From assembly GCA_965220775.1 (NCBI GenBank), contig OZ244845.1:1054001-1118000 (forward strand): a stretch of 64,000 nt of DNA, in the 5' to 3' direction. Positions within the stretch are counted from its first letter, which is position 1. Every line of letters starts with the position of its first letter. This document shows, one piece after another, positions 28,563-38,391 of the stretch. The notes under the pieces were generated by a model. It made no database searches, was not told the origin of the DNA, and saw nothing but the letters and a program-made list of their open reading frames with translations. This DNA is from G963664835 sp965220775. Lineage in GTDB: Bacteria; Chloroflexota; UBA6077; FW602-bin22; JBCLEL01. The position numbers and the translations under genes were made by a program.

Positions 28563-29641
28563 GGTATTTTCCTCTCTCCACAGGACCGGCCATCGTCCCT
28601 ATAGGAGCCTGTTCGCGACCGAGATTCTCGCTGCGCGGAAGAGCGAGCCAAAGCGTATGGTCAAACCGGACATCGAAATCCGGTATTTCCCACATGAAAG
28701 TGGGGGCGTCCAAAAACACTCTATCTTCACCGCTCCGATTGTAGTTGTGCCCTGAACCGCTGTCCATCACCTTTAGCTTCAGAGGCTCAGTAGATCCAAC
28801 CCACGCACGTCCTCGTCATCTTTGATCAGGATCGCACGTTGCCTGCGGAAGGGAAAAAGGCGGCAATCCAGCGTGAATATCGCAGTGGATTGCCGCTTCC
28901 TCGGTCCCATCTTGCGTCACCTCTCTTCCTGGACTATTGTCATATCCGTCCCTTCTTGTCGACCGAGACCGGGAAGGTCTTAGCAACGTAAGGGGCTTTT
29001 CCGCAGCCTGGCACTGGCGCCGCCGCATAAGCCAAGTCGAGAGGACCGTGTTTTGGACCAAAACGGCAGCGGTCTTGCCGCCGATGTTCAGGCCCGATGC
29101 GATGGCAAACGATTCGCCCTCGCGACATACCGGCACTACTTGGAGATCTGGGTCGGCTCAACGACGCCCTCGTTCTTGGCATCTGCGACTCCTGGTTCTT
29201 GCGCAGGAGACGAGTGTTGGTCCCTGCCATCTGAAGTGGCGTGAACATAATCCTGCACGTCGCGCTTGTACAGTCGTAACCAACCACCCCAAGTGTTCAG
29301 ATTCGGGGGGTTGTGGTCGAGCAACTCTTGCACTTGGCATCGATGGATTGCGATCAAGTCCTTGCCTTCCTGATGAGGTCCCGGATGGGGACTCATCCGT
29401 TTCAGTTCGCGTGCGTGGAGTAGACGTATACACTGAAGAGTGGACTGGCGGGAACCGATACCCCGGTTTGACAGTGAGGGCATGCGAGTTCATAATACCC
29501 GCGTCCACCCGTACCTGACTCTGCGGATATGTCGGTGGACGGTCAAACCATTCCTGTATCCGCAGTTGCCACCAAGAGTAAAATTCCTGCCTTGGCGCGT
29601 TTGCCTAGCGGCAGTTACGCCAATTCACGCTGGGGGAAGCG
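28563..29641. other. 1.1-kb region without a gene, containing remnant copy B
   Basis: Upstream of a sugar transporter operon where a binding-protein gene would be expected; none is present in any frame. 29242-29307 (minus) carries copy B of the short remnant also found at 16325-16390 (P-ESEHLGWLVTTVQARRAGLC). 29372-29397 can form a stem (GATGAG/CTCATC then TCCC/GGGA) followed by CGTTT. The rest shows no coding pattern that I recognise. Confidence 0.5.
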
Positions 29642-30589
29642 GTGAGCGAACGTAGAGGAGCGCTGACTGGGGGCGCTGGGTCGAGTTTCTGGCCGGCGCG
29701 CATCCTGGCGCACCGCGTCTACAACGAGTACTTTTGGGCATTCGTCTTTCTAGTTCCCGCTCTCGTATTGTTCGCCCTGTTCACACTGTACCCCGTCATC
29801 TTTACATTTATATTGAGCTTCGAACAGGCCCATAACTTCTTCCAACCGGCCAAGTTCGTGGGGCTCCGCAACTACGAACAGCTCTTCGGCGAACGGCTGT
29901 GGCGAATCGCCCTCTTGAATACCATAATCTTCACGCTCGCCACCGTTCCAGTCCGCATAGGAGTCGCTCTTCTGCTGGCACTCCTGATTCAGCCGCTCAA
30001 TCTAAAGCTTCAGGGGGTATTTCGAGGGGTCTTCTATCTTCCCGCCGTATCGTCGGCTGTCATCCTGGCACTAGTATGGTTGTGGATCTACTACCCGACA
30101 AAGCAAGGACTGGCAAACCACGTTATCGAGCAGGTCGGAATATCGCCACAAATATGGCTTGGCAACCAATCATTGGCACTCCCCGCCATAATCTTCATGG
30201 TCTGGGCGACGGGTGAGGGCGCGATGGTAGTCTTATACGGTGCCGCCCTCAACAACATCCCTACTACCCTTTACGACGCAGCGGACATCGATTGTGCGAC
30301 GCCTTGGTCGAAATTTGCCAAAATCACTTGGCCTTTGATCAAACCTACGACTCTGTATGGTGTCATTATCGGTACGATCGGGTCGTTTCAGGTCTTTGAC
30401 ATCGTCTTCACGATGACTGGCGGCGGCCCCGGATACAGCACGAGAACATTGGTGTACCAGATCTATTCGCTTGCCTTCCTACATCACGAATTCGGTTATG
30501 CTGCCGCCCAGGCAGTCGTATTAGCATTCATTATCGCGATACTCAGTGTTGGCCTATTCCGCTGGCTGGCGACGGATGTTGAGTATTGA
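29642..30589 (+). CDS. Sugar ABC transporter permease, MalF/UgpA type
   Basis: 315 aa; GTG at 29642 behind GGGGGAAGC. Membrane segments begin at YFWAFVFLVPALVLFALFTLY. The EAA loop reads LYDAADIDCATPWSKFAKITW, and FTMTGGGPGYSTRTLVYQIY is the conserved C-terminal block of this permease class. It forms a channel with the protein at 30608. Unlike the first transporter, this operon has its own ATPase but no binding protein. Confidence 0.92.
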   Translation: MSERRGALTGGAGSSFWPARILAHRVYNEYFWAFVFLVPALVLFALFTLYPVIFTFILSFEQAHNFFQPAKFVGLRNYEQLFGERLWRIALLNTIIFTLATVPVRIGVALLLALLIQPLNLKLQGVFRGVFYLPAVSSAVILALVWLWIYYPTKQGLANHVIEQVGISPQIWLGNQSLALPAIIFMVWATGEGAMVVLYGAALNNIPTTLYDAADIDCATPWSKFAKITWPLIKPTTLYGVIIGTIGSFQVFDIVFTMTGGGPGYSTRTLVYQIYSLAFLHHEFGYAAAQAVVLAFIIAILSVGLFRWLATDVEY

Positions 30590-30607
30590 TGTCATGGAAA
30601 TAACATT

Positions 30608-31522
30608 GTGAGCGAAGCCGAGCTTCTGAAATCTGAATCCATCACCGCCGAACCGCAGTTCGAATCGAAAGTCGGACTCTGGGACCGCCTCCGTGGTAAT
30701 TCCAGGCGATTGTTGGGCATCGTGGTTTTGCTCATTTTTGCCGTTCTGATCTTCCTACCATTCTGGTGGATGTTAGCCACGTCCTTCAAGCCCGCCAATC
30801 TTGTCTTCGAGTACCCGCCTGAATTCATACCGCTCAACCCGACTCTCAACAACTACGAACGCACTCTCGGCTACCAGGGAGGAGTCGTCGGTACTTGGAT
30901 GCTGAACTCGATCATCGTCGCCGCCATCGTGACGTTCGGAAATCTCATGGTCGCCGCCTGGGCTGGGTACGCCCTTGCGAAGATGAATTTTCCTGGCAGG
31001 AGGACGCTTTTCGTGGCGTTGATCGTGACGATGATGATTCCCGGTCACGTGACCCTCATTCCACTCTATGGGCTGGTACTCAGAATGGGTTGGATCGACA
31101 CGTACGCCGCGTTGACCATTCCGTGGATCGGCCAGGTGTTCGGCATCTTTCTTATGAAGCAATTCATGCAGACTCTTCCTTCGAGCCTGATCGATGCCGC
31201 GCGGATCGATGCGTGCTCGGAGTGGCGGATTTTCTGGAAAATAATACTGCCCATGGCGATGCCTGGTATCGCGGTGCTTGGAATATTCATATTCATGGCG
31301 AACTGGAACAGTTTCATCTGGCCACTGGTCATAATGGAGAGTCGAGAAATGACGACCATTCAGGTTGGTCTCACACTGATCCGCTACCAAAATGTTGGTT
31401 TCCTCGACTACTCGCTCTTGATGGCAACGGCGGTGGTGGCCGCGGTGCCTATGATTGTCGTCTTTATATTGTTCCAGCGCTATTTCCTGACTGGACTGCG
31501 ACTCGGGGCATTGAAGGGCTAG
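30608..31522 (+). CDS. Sugar ABC transporter permease, MalG/UgpE type
   Basis: 304 aa; GTG at 30608, 18 bp after the previous gene. A charged N-terminal tail of about 35 residues precedes the first membrane segment (LGIVVLLIFAVLIFLPFWWML). MNFPGRRTLFVALIVTMMIPG and the EAA loop LIDAARIDACSEWRIFWKIIL are typical. NWNSFIWPLVIMESREMTTIQVGL is the conserved block near the last helices. Confidence 0.92.
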   Translation: MSEAELLKSESITAEPQFESKVGLWDRLRGNSRRLLGIVVLLIFAVLIFLPFWWMLATSFKPANLVFEYPPEFIPLNPTLNNYERTLGYQGGVVGTWMLNSIIVAAIVTFGNLMVAAWAGYALAKMNFPGRRTLFVALIVTMMIPGHVTLIPLYGLVLRMGWIDTYAALTIPWIGQVFGIFLMKQFMQTLPSSLIDAARIDACSEWRIFWKIILPMAMPGIAVLGIFIFMANWNSFIWPLVIMESREMTTIQVGLTLIRYQNVGFLDYSLLMATAVVAAVPMIVVFILFQRYFLTGLRLGALKG

Positions 31523-31536
31523 AAGGGGGTTAGGTT

Positions 31537-32670
31537 TTGGCAGAAGTGCATGCCCGGTCATTGACTAAGGTATTCGGAAAAGGTGACGGGAGCGTCGTCG
31601 CCTTGGACCGAATGGACATAGACCTTGCCGATGGCGAGTTCGTGGTCTTCCTCGGCCCCTCCGGCAGTGGAAAGACGACTTTCCTCCGGCTCGTTGCCGG
31701 CTTGGAGGTGGCGACGGGCGGCCGTGTGTACATTGGCGACCGCGATGTAACCACCGTGCATCCACGGGAACGCAATATCGCAATGGTCTTCCAGGATTAC
31801 GCCCTGTATCCGCACATGACGGTGAGGGAGAACCTGAGCTTCGGACTGTCCAACTTGAAATATCCTCGGAACGAGATTGATGCGAGGATCAACGAGGTCG
31901 TCGCTATGCTCGGAATGGAAGGTTTGTTGAAGCGGCGGCCGCGCGAGCTCAGTGGAGGGCAACGCCAGCGGGTCGCGGTAGGACGCGCCGTTGTTCGCCG
32001 TCCAGACGTATTCCTCTTCGATGAGCCCTTGTCCAATCTTGACGCCCAACTCAGGGTGCAGGTGAGAGTTGAGTTGGCCCAACTGCACCAGCGTCTCAGC
32101 ACAACCACAGTCTACGTGACGCACGATCAAGTCGAGGCCATGACTCTGGGACAACGCATCGTCTTGTTGGATCATGGACTGGTACAGCAGATCGGCACCG
32201 GCTCTGACCTGTATAACAACCCACAGACGCTTTTCGTCGCAAAGTTCATTGGCGCGCCGGCGATGAACTTGATGCCTGGCGAACTCGTGCTGGACGGACA
32301 GAGCGAAATGTTCTTCCAGACCGGCCAACTTCGTCTCAGGATTCCGTCGACGTTCGCGTCCGGTTATATGCCGGTTGTCGGTAAAAACACGGTTCTGGGT
32401 CTGCGCTCGCATCATATGACTGTGTGGAGAGGCAGCGAACAATCCGATATGAATTCGGCGGTAAGGGTGAAAGTCACTCCCGCGGTGGTTGAGGAATTGG
32501 GCGAGTATTCCCTTGTATATTTCGAGCTCGAGGGAACGCAGATTACGGCTAAGCTAGATCCCGACCATGACTGCAGGGTTGGCGAAGAGGTCGAGCTTGC
32601 GCTGCATCTCAATCGGATGAGCTTGTTTGACGCTGATACGGAGCAAGTCATATCCCGACAAGCGGGCTAG
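31537..32670 (+). CDS. Sugar ABC transporter ATP-binding protein (UgpC/MsmX type)
   Basis: 377 aa; TTG at 31537. Walker A GPSGSGKTTFLR, Q-loop MVFQDYALYPHMTV, signature LSGGQRQRVAVGRAVV, Walker B VFLFDEPLSNLD and H-loop YVTHDQVEAMT are all intact. The C-terminal TOBE/regulatory region (from about residue 240) contains FIGAPAMNLMPGE and VLGLRSHHM. It powers import by the permeases just upstream. MsmX-like ATPases can serve several permease pairs; since no other sugar ATPase is in the window, it may also energise the 18321/19304 transporter. Confidence 0.94.
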   Translation: MAEVHARSLTKVFGKGDGSVVALDRMDIDLADGEFVVFLGPSGSGKTTFLRLVAGLEVATGGRVYIGDRDVTTVHPRERNIAMVFQDYALYPHMTVRENLSFGLSNLKYPRNEIDARINEVVAMLGMEGLLKRRPRELSGGQRQRVAVGRAVVRRPDVFLFDEPLSNLDAQLRVQVRVELAQLHQRLSTTTVYVTHDQVEAMTLGQRIVLLDHGLVQQIGTGSDLYNNPQTLFVAKFIGAPAMNLMPGELVLDGQSEMFFQTGQLRLRIPSTFASGYMPVVGKNTVLGLRSHHMTVWRGSEQSDMNSAVRVKVTPAVVEELGEYSLVYFELEGTQITAKLDPDHDCRVGEEVELALHLNRMSLFDADTEQVISRQAG

Positions 32671-33124
32671 TGATCCGGTGGCCGATCTGATCCAATGGCA
32701 TTAAAGACACCGCTTCATTCGTTGCCAAGTTCTCTGACTGAGCAAGGGCGTTACATTCCATTTTCGCGCCTTGACGTCGCGAAGGATTAATCTGGCCCTG
32801 GAGATGTTCTTTGGCTGGTCGCATCCACTATACTCCCGGCCCATATGTTTCAAGCAGAACTGGTCTGCGGCGCCCGGCGGGATCCGCTCTAGCGAACGCC
32901 TCTTTTGCCGGAGACTCGTTTGTTGAAGGCAAATCATGTTTCCAGACTCCGGCTATCACCATCCCGCGCCAATGCAATCCTAGAGAGATTGTTATGACGC
33001 TGAAGAGGATCGACTCCCTGCACGACGGCCATTAGATTCAATGGGTGTATGCCGGCGGGAGCCGAGTTGAGCAAGGCAGTACAGCCGCCGAAGGTATGTG
33101 GATCAAGGAATGGAGGGCACCACT
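32671..33124. other. Intergenic, nothing recognised
   Basis: Between the ATPase stop and the first sialidase-fold gene. No short coding frame, repeat or clear terminator. GGAGGG at about 33111-33116 is the ribosome site of the next gene. Confidence 0.4.
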
Positions 33125-34213
33125 ATGACGAACGGAATCGAGCACGTGACAATAGCCCGCGACGACGATGTTTATGAGGGGTTTCCCGACGTTTGCATGT
33201 TGCCCGGCGAGAGACTCTTGTGCATCTACCGCGAGTCGGATGCCCACGTGGCCAGCACGTCGCGGATCATGCTCATCGAGAGCCACGATCGCGGTCGGAC
33301 CTGGACGAACCAGCGTCAGTTCGAGGTCAAGCGCTCCTTCGCCGATGACAAGTCGGTATGGATCAATACGCGCATCGCCAGGCTGTCGGATGGCCGACTC
33401 GTTATCAACTACGATGCATTTGTCTACCCTGACAGCATTGCAAGTCACGGGGCAGCTCACGGGGCATCGCAGGCATATCTAGCTTGTCAGACGTTTCTCT
33501 CGTTCAGCGAGGACGAAGGGAAGACCTGGACCGAGCGCCACCTGATAGAGGCCGAAGGGATCGTCGGGGACAGGTTGCTTGTAGTGAGGGATGATCTGTG
33601 GCTACTGGCCATCCCACACTTCATGGGACGCTTTCCTGACGCGTTTCGCGTTGAGGTTGCCCGTTCCCACGACGGTGGCCGGACCTGGCCGATCTCGAGC
33701 CTCGCAGCCGAGGAAGAGGGCTTCCAGCACGATGAGCCGTCGTTGTTGGTTCTGCCGGACGGTCGCCTGCTCATGGTAATGCGGGAGAACGTGCATACGA
33801 ATCGCCCTTCACATTATGTCATCTCCGAGGACGAAGGGTGGACTTGGTCCGCGCCCCGCCCGACGCCATTCTATGGCGATCGGCCGTCGGCCGGCCTGCT
33901 GCAGAGCGACCGTCTGCTCGTTGCCTACCGTAACGTAGAGCCCGCGCCGGATGAGACTATCACGATAGTGGGACGTAACCCTGGAACATGGGCCTGGCTA
34001 GGTGATCTGTCCGGTCTGACTGGAACCGGAGGAGAGTCGCGCTTCCTAGAGCTCGAATACGACCCGTGCGTGGATATGCTGGGCGACTACGGCTACAGTG
34101 CATGGGTACAGTTTGAAGACGGAGAGATCTTCTGCACCTACCACCATCGTGAAAAGGCGCCGCAGTCTTACATTCGCGGATGTTGGTTCCGAGAGGAAGA
34201 CTTCGCCAACTAG
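33125..34213 (+). CDS. Sialidase-fold (BNR/Asp-box) protein, paralogue 1
   Basis: 362 aa; ATG at 33125 with GGAGGG 8 nt upstream. Asp-boxes (SxDxGxxW) mark a six-bladed propeller: SHDRGRTW, SEDEGKTW, SHDGGRTW and SEDEGWTW, evenly spread. HDEPSLLVLPDGRLLMVMREN and NRPSHYVISEDEG are shared with the four-gene array at 37312-41620. No signal peptide, so the protein is predicted cytoplasmic unless exported otherwise. Annotated relatives are called exo-alpha-sialidases, but the FRIP arginine motif is not evident (IYRES occupies the place), so sialidase activity is unproven; another glycan hydrolase or lyase activity is possible. Confidence 0.82.
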   Translation: MTNGIEHVTIARDDDVYEGFPDVCMLPGERLLCIYRESDAHVASTSRIMLIESHDRGRTWTNQRQFEVKRSFADDKSVWINTRIARLSDGRLVINYDAFVYPDSIASHGAAHGASQAYLACQTFLSFSEDEGKTWTERHLIEAEGIVGDRLLVVRDDLWLLAIPHFMGRFPDAFRVEVARSHDGGRTWPISSLAAEEEGFQHDEPSLLVLPDGRLLMVMRENVHTNRPSHYVISEDEGWTWSAPRPTPFYGDRPSAGLLQSDRLLVAYRNVEPAPDETITIVGRNPGTWAWLGDLSGLTGTGGESRFLELEYDPCVDMLGDYGYSAWVQFEDGEIFCTYHHREKAPQSYIRGCWFREEDFAN

Positions 34214-34330
34214 GGGCGCGCGGAATAGCCCTTCGTACACGCCCGACTGCCCGACACGGTAACATAATTTGCGCGCCGGCGGCGGTGGAATGGACCCAAC
34301 CCGCTAAAATACTTGGAAGGACCTAACTGT

Positions 34331-35179
34331 ATGTCACAACCCTTGGTCTATCTGAACGGCGAGTTCGTCAAGTACTCCGAAGCCAAGATTCCGGTCGAGG
34401 ACCGCTCGATCCAATTCGGCGACAGCGTTTACGAGGTAGTCCGGTACTACGGCGGCCGTCCATTCCGGATGGAGCAGCACATGCGCCGGATGCAACGTTC
34501 GGCTGGGGGCATCGAGATGCCGCTGCCGCCGGTTGACGGTCTCATTTCGGCGGCGAACGAGCTGGTGCGCCGGCAGGAATTGTCGGACTGCACAGTCTAC
34601 ATTCAGGTCACCCGAGGTGTGGCCGATCGGTTCCACGGGCTACCGGATATTTCGCGGCAGAGCGTCATCGCCATCGCACGCCCGGCCGAGGTTGTTCGAC
34701 CAAAACCGTCGATAACCTGTATCACGGTGAGCGATGACCGTTGGGCGAAACCGTATATGAAAACGGCCATGCTGCTTCCCAATGCGACGGCGCGTGAACA
34801 CGCCAGCCGGCGTGGCGCCGATGACGCGATCCTGGTTCGCGACGGCTTTCTCACCGAGGCCACCGCCTCCAACGTTTTCATCGTGGTGGGAAGCAAACTT
34901 GTCACCCCGCCGCTTTCGAACTACATATTGCCCGGCATCACCCGGGAGGCGGTTCTGGAGATGGCTAGGGAAGCCGGCATCGACTGCGACGAGCGACCGG
35001 TGCCGGTGGACGAGTTGTTCCGTGCAGATGGAATATTCTTGACTGGAACAAACAGCGAGCTACCGGCGGTAGTCCGGCTGGACAACCGACAGGTCGGCGA
35101 CGGCCGGCCGCCGGCGTTGTTCGAGCAGGTGGCCAAGATGTTCGATGAGGCGGCGATCGGGGTTACCGCAGGTCGGTAG
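34331..35179 (+). CDS. Class IV aminotransferase, D-amino-acid transaminase-like
   Basis: 282 aa; ATG at 34331. N-terminus LVYLNGEFVKYSEAKIPVEDRSIQFGDSVYEVVRYYGG is characteristic of D-alanine aminotransferase-like enzymes (read in two parts: LVYLNGEFVKYSEAKIP and EDRSIQFGDSVYEVVR). PLP lysine is probably K144 in DDRWAKPYMKTAMLLPN; family Glu at about 176 (TEATASNVF). YILPGITREAVLEMAREAG provides the phosphate-binding turn. It differs clearly from the BCAT-like gene at 14540. It lies among the BNR genes with a hydroxyacid dehydrogenase on the opposite strand. Confidence 0.88.
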   Translation: MSQPLVYLNGEFVKYSEAKIPVEDRSIQFGDSVYEVVRYYGGRPFRMEQHMRRMQRSAGGIEMPLPPVDGLISAANELVRRQELSDCTVYIQVTRGVADRFHGLPDISRQSVIAIARPAEVVRPKPSITCITVSDDRWAKPYMKTAMLLPNATAREHASRRGADDAILVRDGFLTEATASNVFIVVGSKLVTPPLSNYILPGITREAVLEMAREAGIDCDERPVPVDELFRADGIFLTGTNSELPAVVRLDNRQVGDGRPPALFEQVAKMFDEAAIGVTAGR

Positions 35180-35301
35180 CTCACCTCGCGGCGCGACAAG
35201 GACCTTCTCAAAGTCGAGACCGGCTTGTGGTAGGGTTGTTTCGTGCGCCTCGCTCCCAAGTGGGTAGGTTAGGCAAGGCCGGGGCGCTGAATCGAGGAGA
35301 C

Positions 35302-36282
35302 CTACCGACGGCGGTCCATCACCGCTGGATTCACCACGTTGGTGGGCTCTCCTTCGAGAAAAGCCGCAACATTATCCACCCCTATCGTAATCTCCCGATC
35401 GAATGCGTCTTGTGTCATCGCTCCGGCGTGCGGTGTTAGCACGACATTGTCCAGTTCCACCCACGGATTGTCAGGCGGCAACGGTTCTTCCATGTGCACA
35501 TCCAAGCCGGCGCCGGCGATGCGGCCGCTGTTCAACGCCTCTAGCAGCGCGTCCTGATCGACGATTGCCGCTCGCGCAGTGTTAATCAGGATTGACGCCG
35601 GCTTCATCAGATCGATCTCGCGACGACCGATCATGCCGGCCGCCTCTGGCGTGTTGCGGACGTGCAGCGATACGACATCCGAAGTCTTGAGCAGTTCGTC
35701 GAAATCGACCAGCTCTATTCCAAGCCTGGCCGCACGTGCCGGATCGTTGCTAAAGCTCCATCCTATGACTCTCATACCAAACGCCTGCGCGATTCGGGCG
35801 ACCTCTGCGCCAATAGCTCCCAGACCGATGAGGCCAATTGTCTTGCCCCTCAACTGCATACCGAATTGGCTGCCCCAGACTCCCTCCCGAACTTTGTGAT
35901 CAGAGAGCGAAATCGACCGTGCCACGTCCAGCAGCAACCCCATGTTCAGTTCAGCCACCGAGATTGAGGTCGCGGCAGGTGTGTTCGTGACAACAATTCC
36001 TAACTCAGTCGCCGCGTCCAGATCTACCTTGTCCGTCCCTGTCCCGAAGATCGAGATCAGCCGGAGCCGGGGCAGCCGTTCCAATAGCGCTTGGTCGAAA
36101 GCATTAAATCTCTGGACGTTGACGACCACATCAGCATTCGACAGCCGGCCGGCCAACTCGTCCCCATCGGCCGCCATCGTTTCGTAATGGACGAAGTCAC
36201 CCAAGCGCTTCAGGCGCTCTATCTGGGCATGACCACGATAAAGGGGCGGGAAATCATCTGGGATGACTAGCTGATTCGTCAA
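35302..36282 (-). CDS. D-2-hydroxyacid dehydrogenase
   Basis: 326 aa; TTG start at 36282 with GGAGGT 6 nt upstream. NAD-binding motif GLIGLGAIGAEVARIAQAFG; catalytic Arg in LINTARAAIVD, Glu in GLDVHMEEPLP and His in LTPHAGAMT, so the Arg/Glu/His triad is complete. It interconverts a 2-oxoacid and a D-2-hydroxyacid (glycerate, phosphoglycerate or hydroxyisocaproate-like) with NAD(P). The only minus-strand gene in the 33-41.6 kb block. The decayed gene at 50083 belongs to the same superfamily. Confidence 0.92.
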   Translation of the reverse strand: MTNQLVIPDDFPPLYRGHAQIERLKRLGDFVHYETMAADGDELAGRLSNADVVVNVQRFNAFDQALLERLPRLRLISIFGTGTDKVDLDAATELGIVVTNTPAATSISVAELNMGLLLDVARSISLSDHKVREGVWGSQFGMQLRGKTIGLIGLGAIGAEVARIAQAFGMRVIGWSFSNDPARAARLGIELVDFDELLKTSDVVSLHVRNTPEAAGMIGRREIDLMKPASILINTARAAIVDQDALLEALNSGRIAGAGLDVHMEEPLPPDNPWVELDNVVLTPHAGAMTQDAFDREITIGVDNVAAFLEGEPTNVVNPAVMDRRR

Positions 36283-36575
36283 TATGGCACCTCCGATGCT
36301 AAGCAGGCCCTACCACACCCGATTTATAATTGTCTCCATGGGTGTCCGTCAACACATCGAATTGTCTCACGCCCACGTTGAGAGTCGCCACGGTCGCTGA
36401 CGCCGACAGCCGACATTGAGCAACGCCGAATTGGCCGGACTGTCGCACCCGAACGTCGTATGGCGGCAAGGACTGCTTGACGCGTTGGCCGGCCCTTGAC
36501 CTTATCCATCAATCCATCGGCTACGGACCGATTGAGTCTCAACCCTACCCTAATTTGACGCAGGAGTATTAGACG

Positions 36576-37025
36576 ATGATGCGACGAATCGACCACACGG
36601 GCCTGACGGTCAGCGATATGGAACGCTCGATTGACTTCTACTGCAATGTATTGGGCTTGAAATTGGTGCGCCGCATGAATGTCGCCGAGGAATTCCTTTC
36701 ACAGATCGTCGGCTTTCATGAGGTGAATTTGGATATTGCCCTCCTCAAAGCGGACGAGGAGGAGCACATAATAGAGCTACTCCAGTACATTTCCCACCCC
36801 GGCGAGCAAAACCCGAGCGAGACAAACCGAACTGGCAACGGGCACGTCTGCTTCGAGGTGGACGACATATGGGCGAACTACGAGAATTTGAAGTCCAAGG
36901 GCGTTACGTTCATCAACCCGCCCGCTAGGATTTCGATCGGGCGGAACATCGGCGCCCAGGCCGTCTACTTCCGCGATCCGGACGGCATCACCCTGGAAAT
37001 GAGGCAGGTCCCACCGACGACGTAG
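36576..37025 (+). CDS. VOC (glyoxalase-fold) family protein
   Basis: 149 aa, two beta-alpha-beta-beta-beta modules. RIDHTGLTVSDMERSIDFY holds the first metal-position His; HIIELLQYISHPG, NGHVCFEVDDIWANYENLKSKG and FRDPDGITLEMRQ provide the remaining positions, ending with the conserved Glu. Close to lactoylglutathione lyase / methylmalonyl-CoA epimerase relatives; the substrate is unknown. GCAGGAG lies upstream of two consecutive ATGs. Confidence 0.87.
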   Translation: MMRRIDHTGLTVSDMERSIDFYCNVLGLKLVRRMNVAEEFLSQIVGFHEVNLDIALLKADEEEHIIELLQYISHPGEQNPSETNRTGNGHVCFEVDDIWANYENLKSKGVTFINPPARISIGRNIGAQAVYFRDPDGITLEMRQVPPTT

Positions 37026-37311
37026 GCCGGCTTGAATACTGTAGACTTGGAGCTTTTCATAGTCACAACGCTGTCTCAGAGAGATTCTACGACCCCACTC
37101 CGAGATGTCCTGATCTACGCTCTTAGTCCCGGCGACGGTGGGCACGAATCGCCCACTCGTGGGTCAGGGTTCTCTATTTTAAAACACCTACGATGAGAAG
37201 ATTGACACCACCCTACGATGAACATAGCATTGGCGGGGTCAAGTACGAGGCGCCAATGGACGCCGCCCGCTTCGAAGAAACGTGGACTGCAAACTGGGGA
37301 GAAAACTCACT

Positions 37312-38379
37312 ATGACCAGCGGACCGGAGCACGTGACCATAGCACGCGACGATGCCCTCTACGAGGCATTTCCTGACCTTTGCATGTTGTCCGGGGAGAG
37401 GCTGCTGTGCACCTACCGCGAGTCGGATTACCACGTCGGCACCACGTCGCAGATCATGCTTATCGAGAGCAACGACCGTGGCCGCACCTGGACTAACAAG
37501 CGTCCCCTGCATTTCAGACGTACCATCGATGAGACTAGTTCAGTTTGGAACAACCCGCGCCTCACGCGGCTGCGGGATGGCAGAATCGTCGCTCTCCTTG
37601 ACATGTGCCACTCTGAATACGACGGAGACCGGAAGCCCAATAGCCTTCACTGCTACCAAAGCTACCTATCGTTCAGCGAGGACGACGGAGAGACTTGGTC
37701 CGATCCCCACCTGACCGAGGTCGAAGGACTCTGCCCCGACAGGGTGTTTGCCGCCAGCGACGACCACTGGCTGATTGCCACGACACATTTCTTCGGACGG
37801 TTTCCTGGCGCCTTTCGTCTGCAGGTGGCCCATTCCTTCGACGGCGGACAGACGTGGCCAATCGCTGCCCTTGGGGCCGAAGAAGACGGATTCCAGCACG
37901 ATGAACCTTCGATCCTGCGTCTGCCGGATGGACGATTTCTGATGGTAATGCGGGAGAATGTTCACACCCATCGCCCTTCGCACTACGTCATCTCCGAAGA
38001 CGAAGGACGCGTTTGGTCGACGCCTCGCCCTACTCCGTTCTTTGGCGACCGGCCTGGCGGGGGCATACTGCAGAGCGGCCGGATACTGGTCACCTACCGC
38101 AACGTCGAACCCGCGGCGGATGAAAAGACGATGGTATTGGGACGCAACCCTGGGACCTGGGCCTGGCGCGGCGATCTGGCCGGCCTGACAGGATCGGGGG
38201 GAGACTCGAGCTTCCTTGAGTTGGAGCACGACGAATGCGGAAATCATGGCGACTATGGATACAGTGGATGGGTACAGTTCGACGACGGGGAGATCTTCTG
38301 CATTTATCATCACCGTGATGACGCGCCGAAATCCTACATCCGTGGCTGCAGGTTCAGTGAGGATGACTTTCCAGGATAG
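37312..38379 (+). CDS. Sialidase-fold (BNR) protein, tandem array copy 1
   Basis: 355 aa (1068 bp); ATG at 37312 behind GGGGAG. Four Asp-boxes: SNDRGRTW, SEDDGETW, SFDGGQTW, SEDEGRVW. The gene has the same length as the next three and is separated from the following one by 12 bp. DNA is near-identical to copies 2 and 3 through the middle (around HDEPSILRLPDGR and VHTHRPSHYVISEDEGR). It differs in a few blade loops, for example DMCHSEYDGDRKPNSLHC. No signal peptide. Function as for the paralogue at 33125. Confidence 0.84.
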   Translation: MTSGPEHVTIARDDALYEAFPDLCMLSGERLLCTYRESDYHVGTTSQIMLIESNDRGRTWTNKRPLHFRRTIDETSSVWNNPRLTRLRDGRIVALLDMCHSEYDGDRKPNSLHCYQSYLSFSEDDGETWSDPHLTEVEGLCPDRVFAASDDHWLIATTHFFGRFPGAFRLQVAHSFDGGQTWPIAALGAEEDGFQHDEPSILRLPDGRFLMVMRENVHTHRPSHYVISEDEGRVWSTPRPTPFFGDRPGGGILQSGRILVTYRNVEPAADEKTMVLGRNPGTWAWRGDLAGLTGSGGDSSFLELEHDECGNHGDYGYSGWVQFDDGEIFCIYHHRDDAPKSYIRGCRFSEDDFPG

Positions 38380-38391
38380 GAGTCCACCACA

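Noticed and set aside
28937..29518. 193-codon plus frame upstream of the second transporter
   Set aside because: No family resemblance; the only conserved part (matching 16.3 kb) shows its synonymous pattern on the minus strand.
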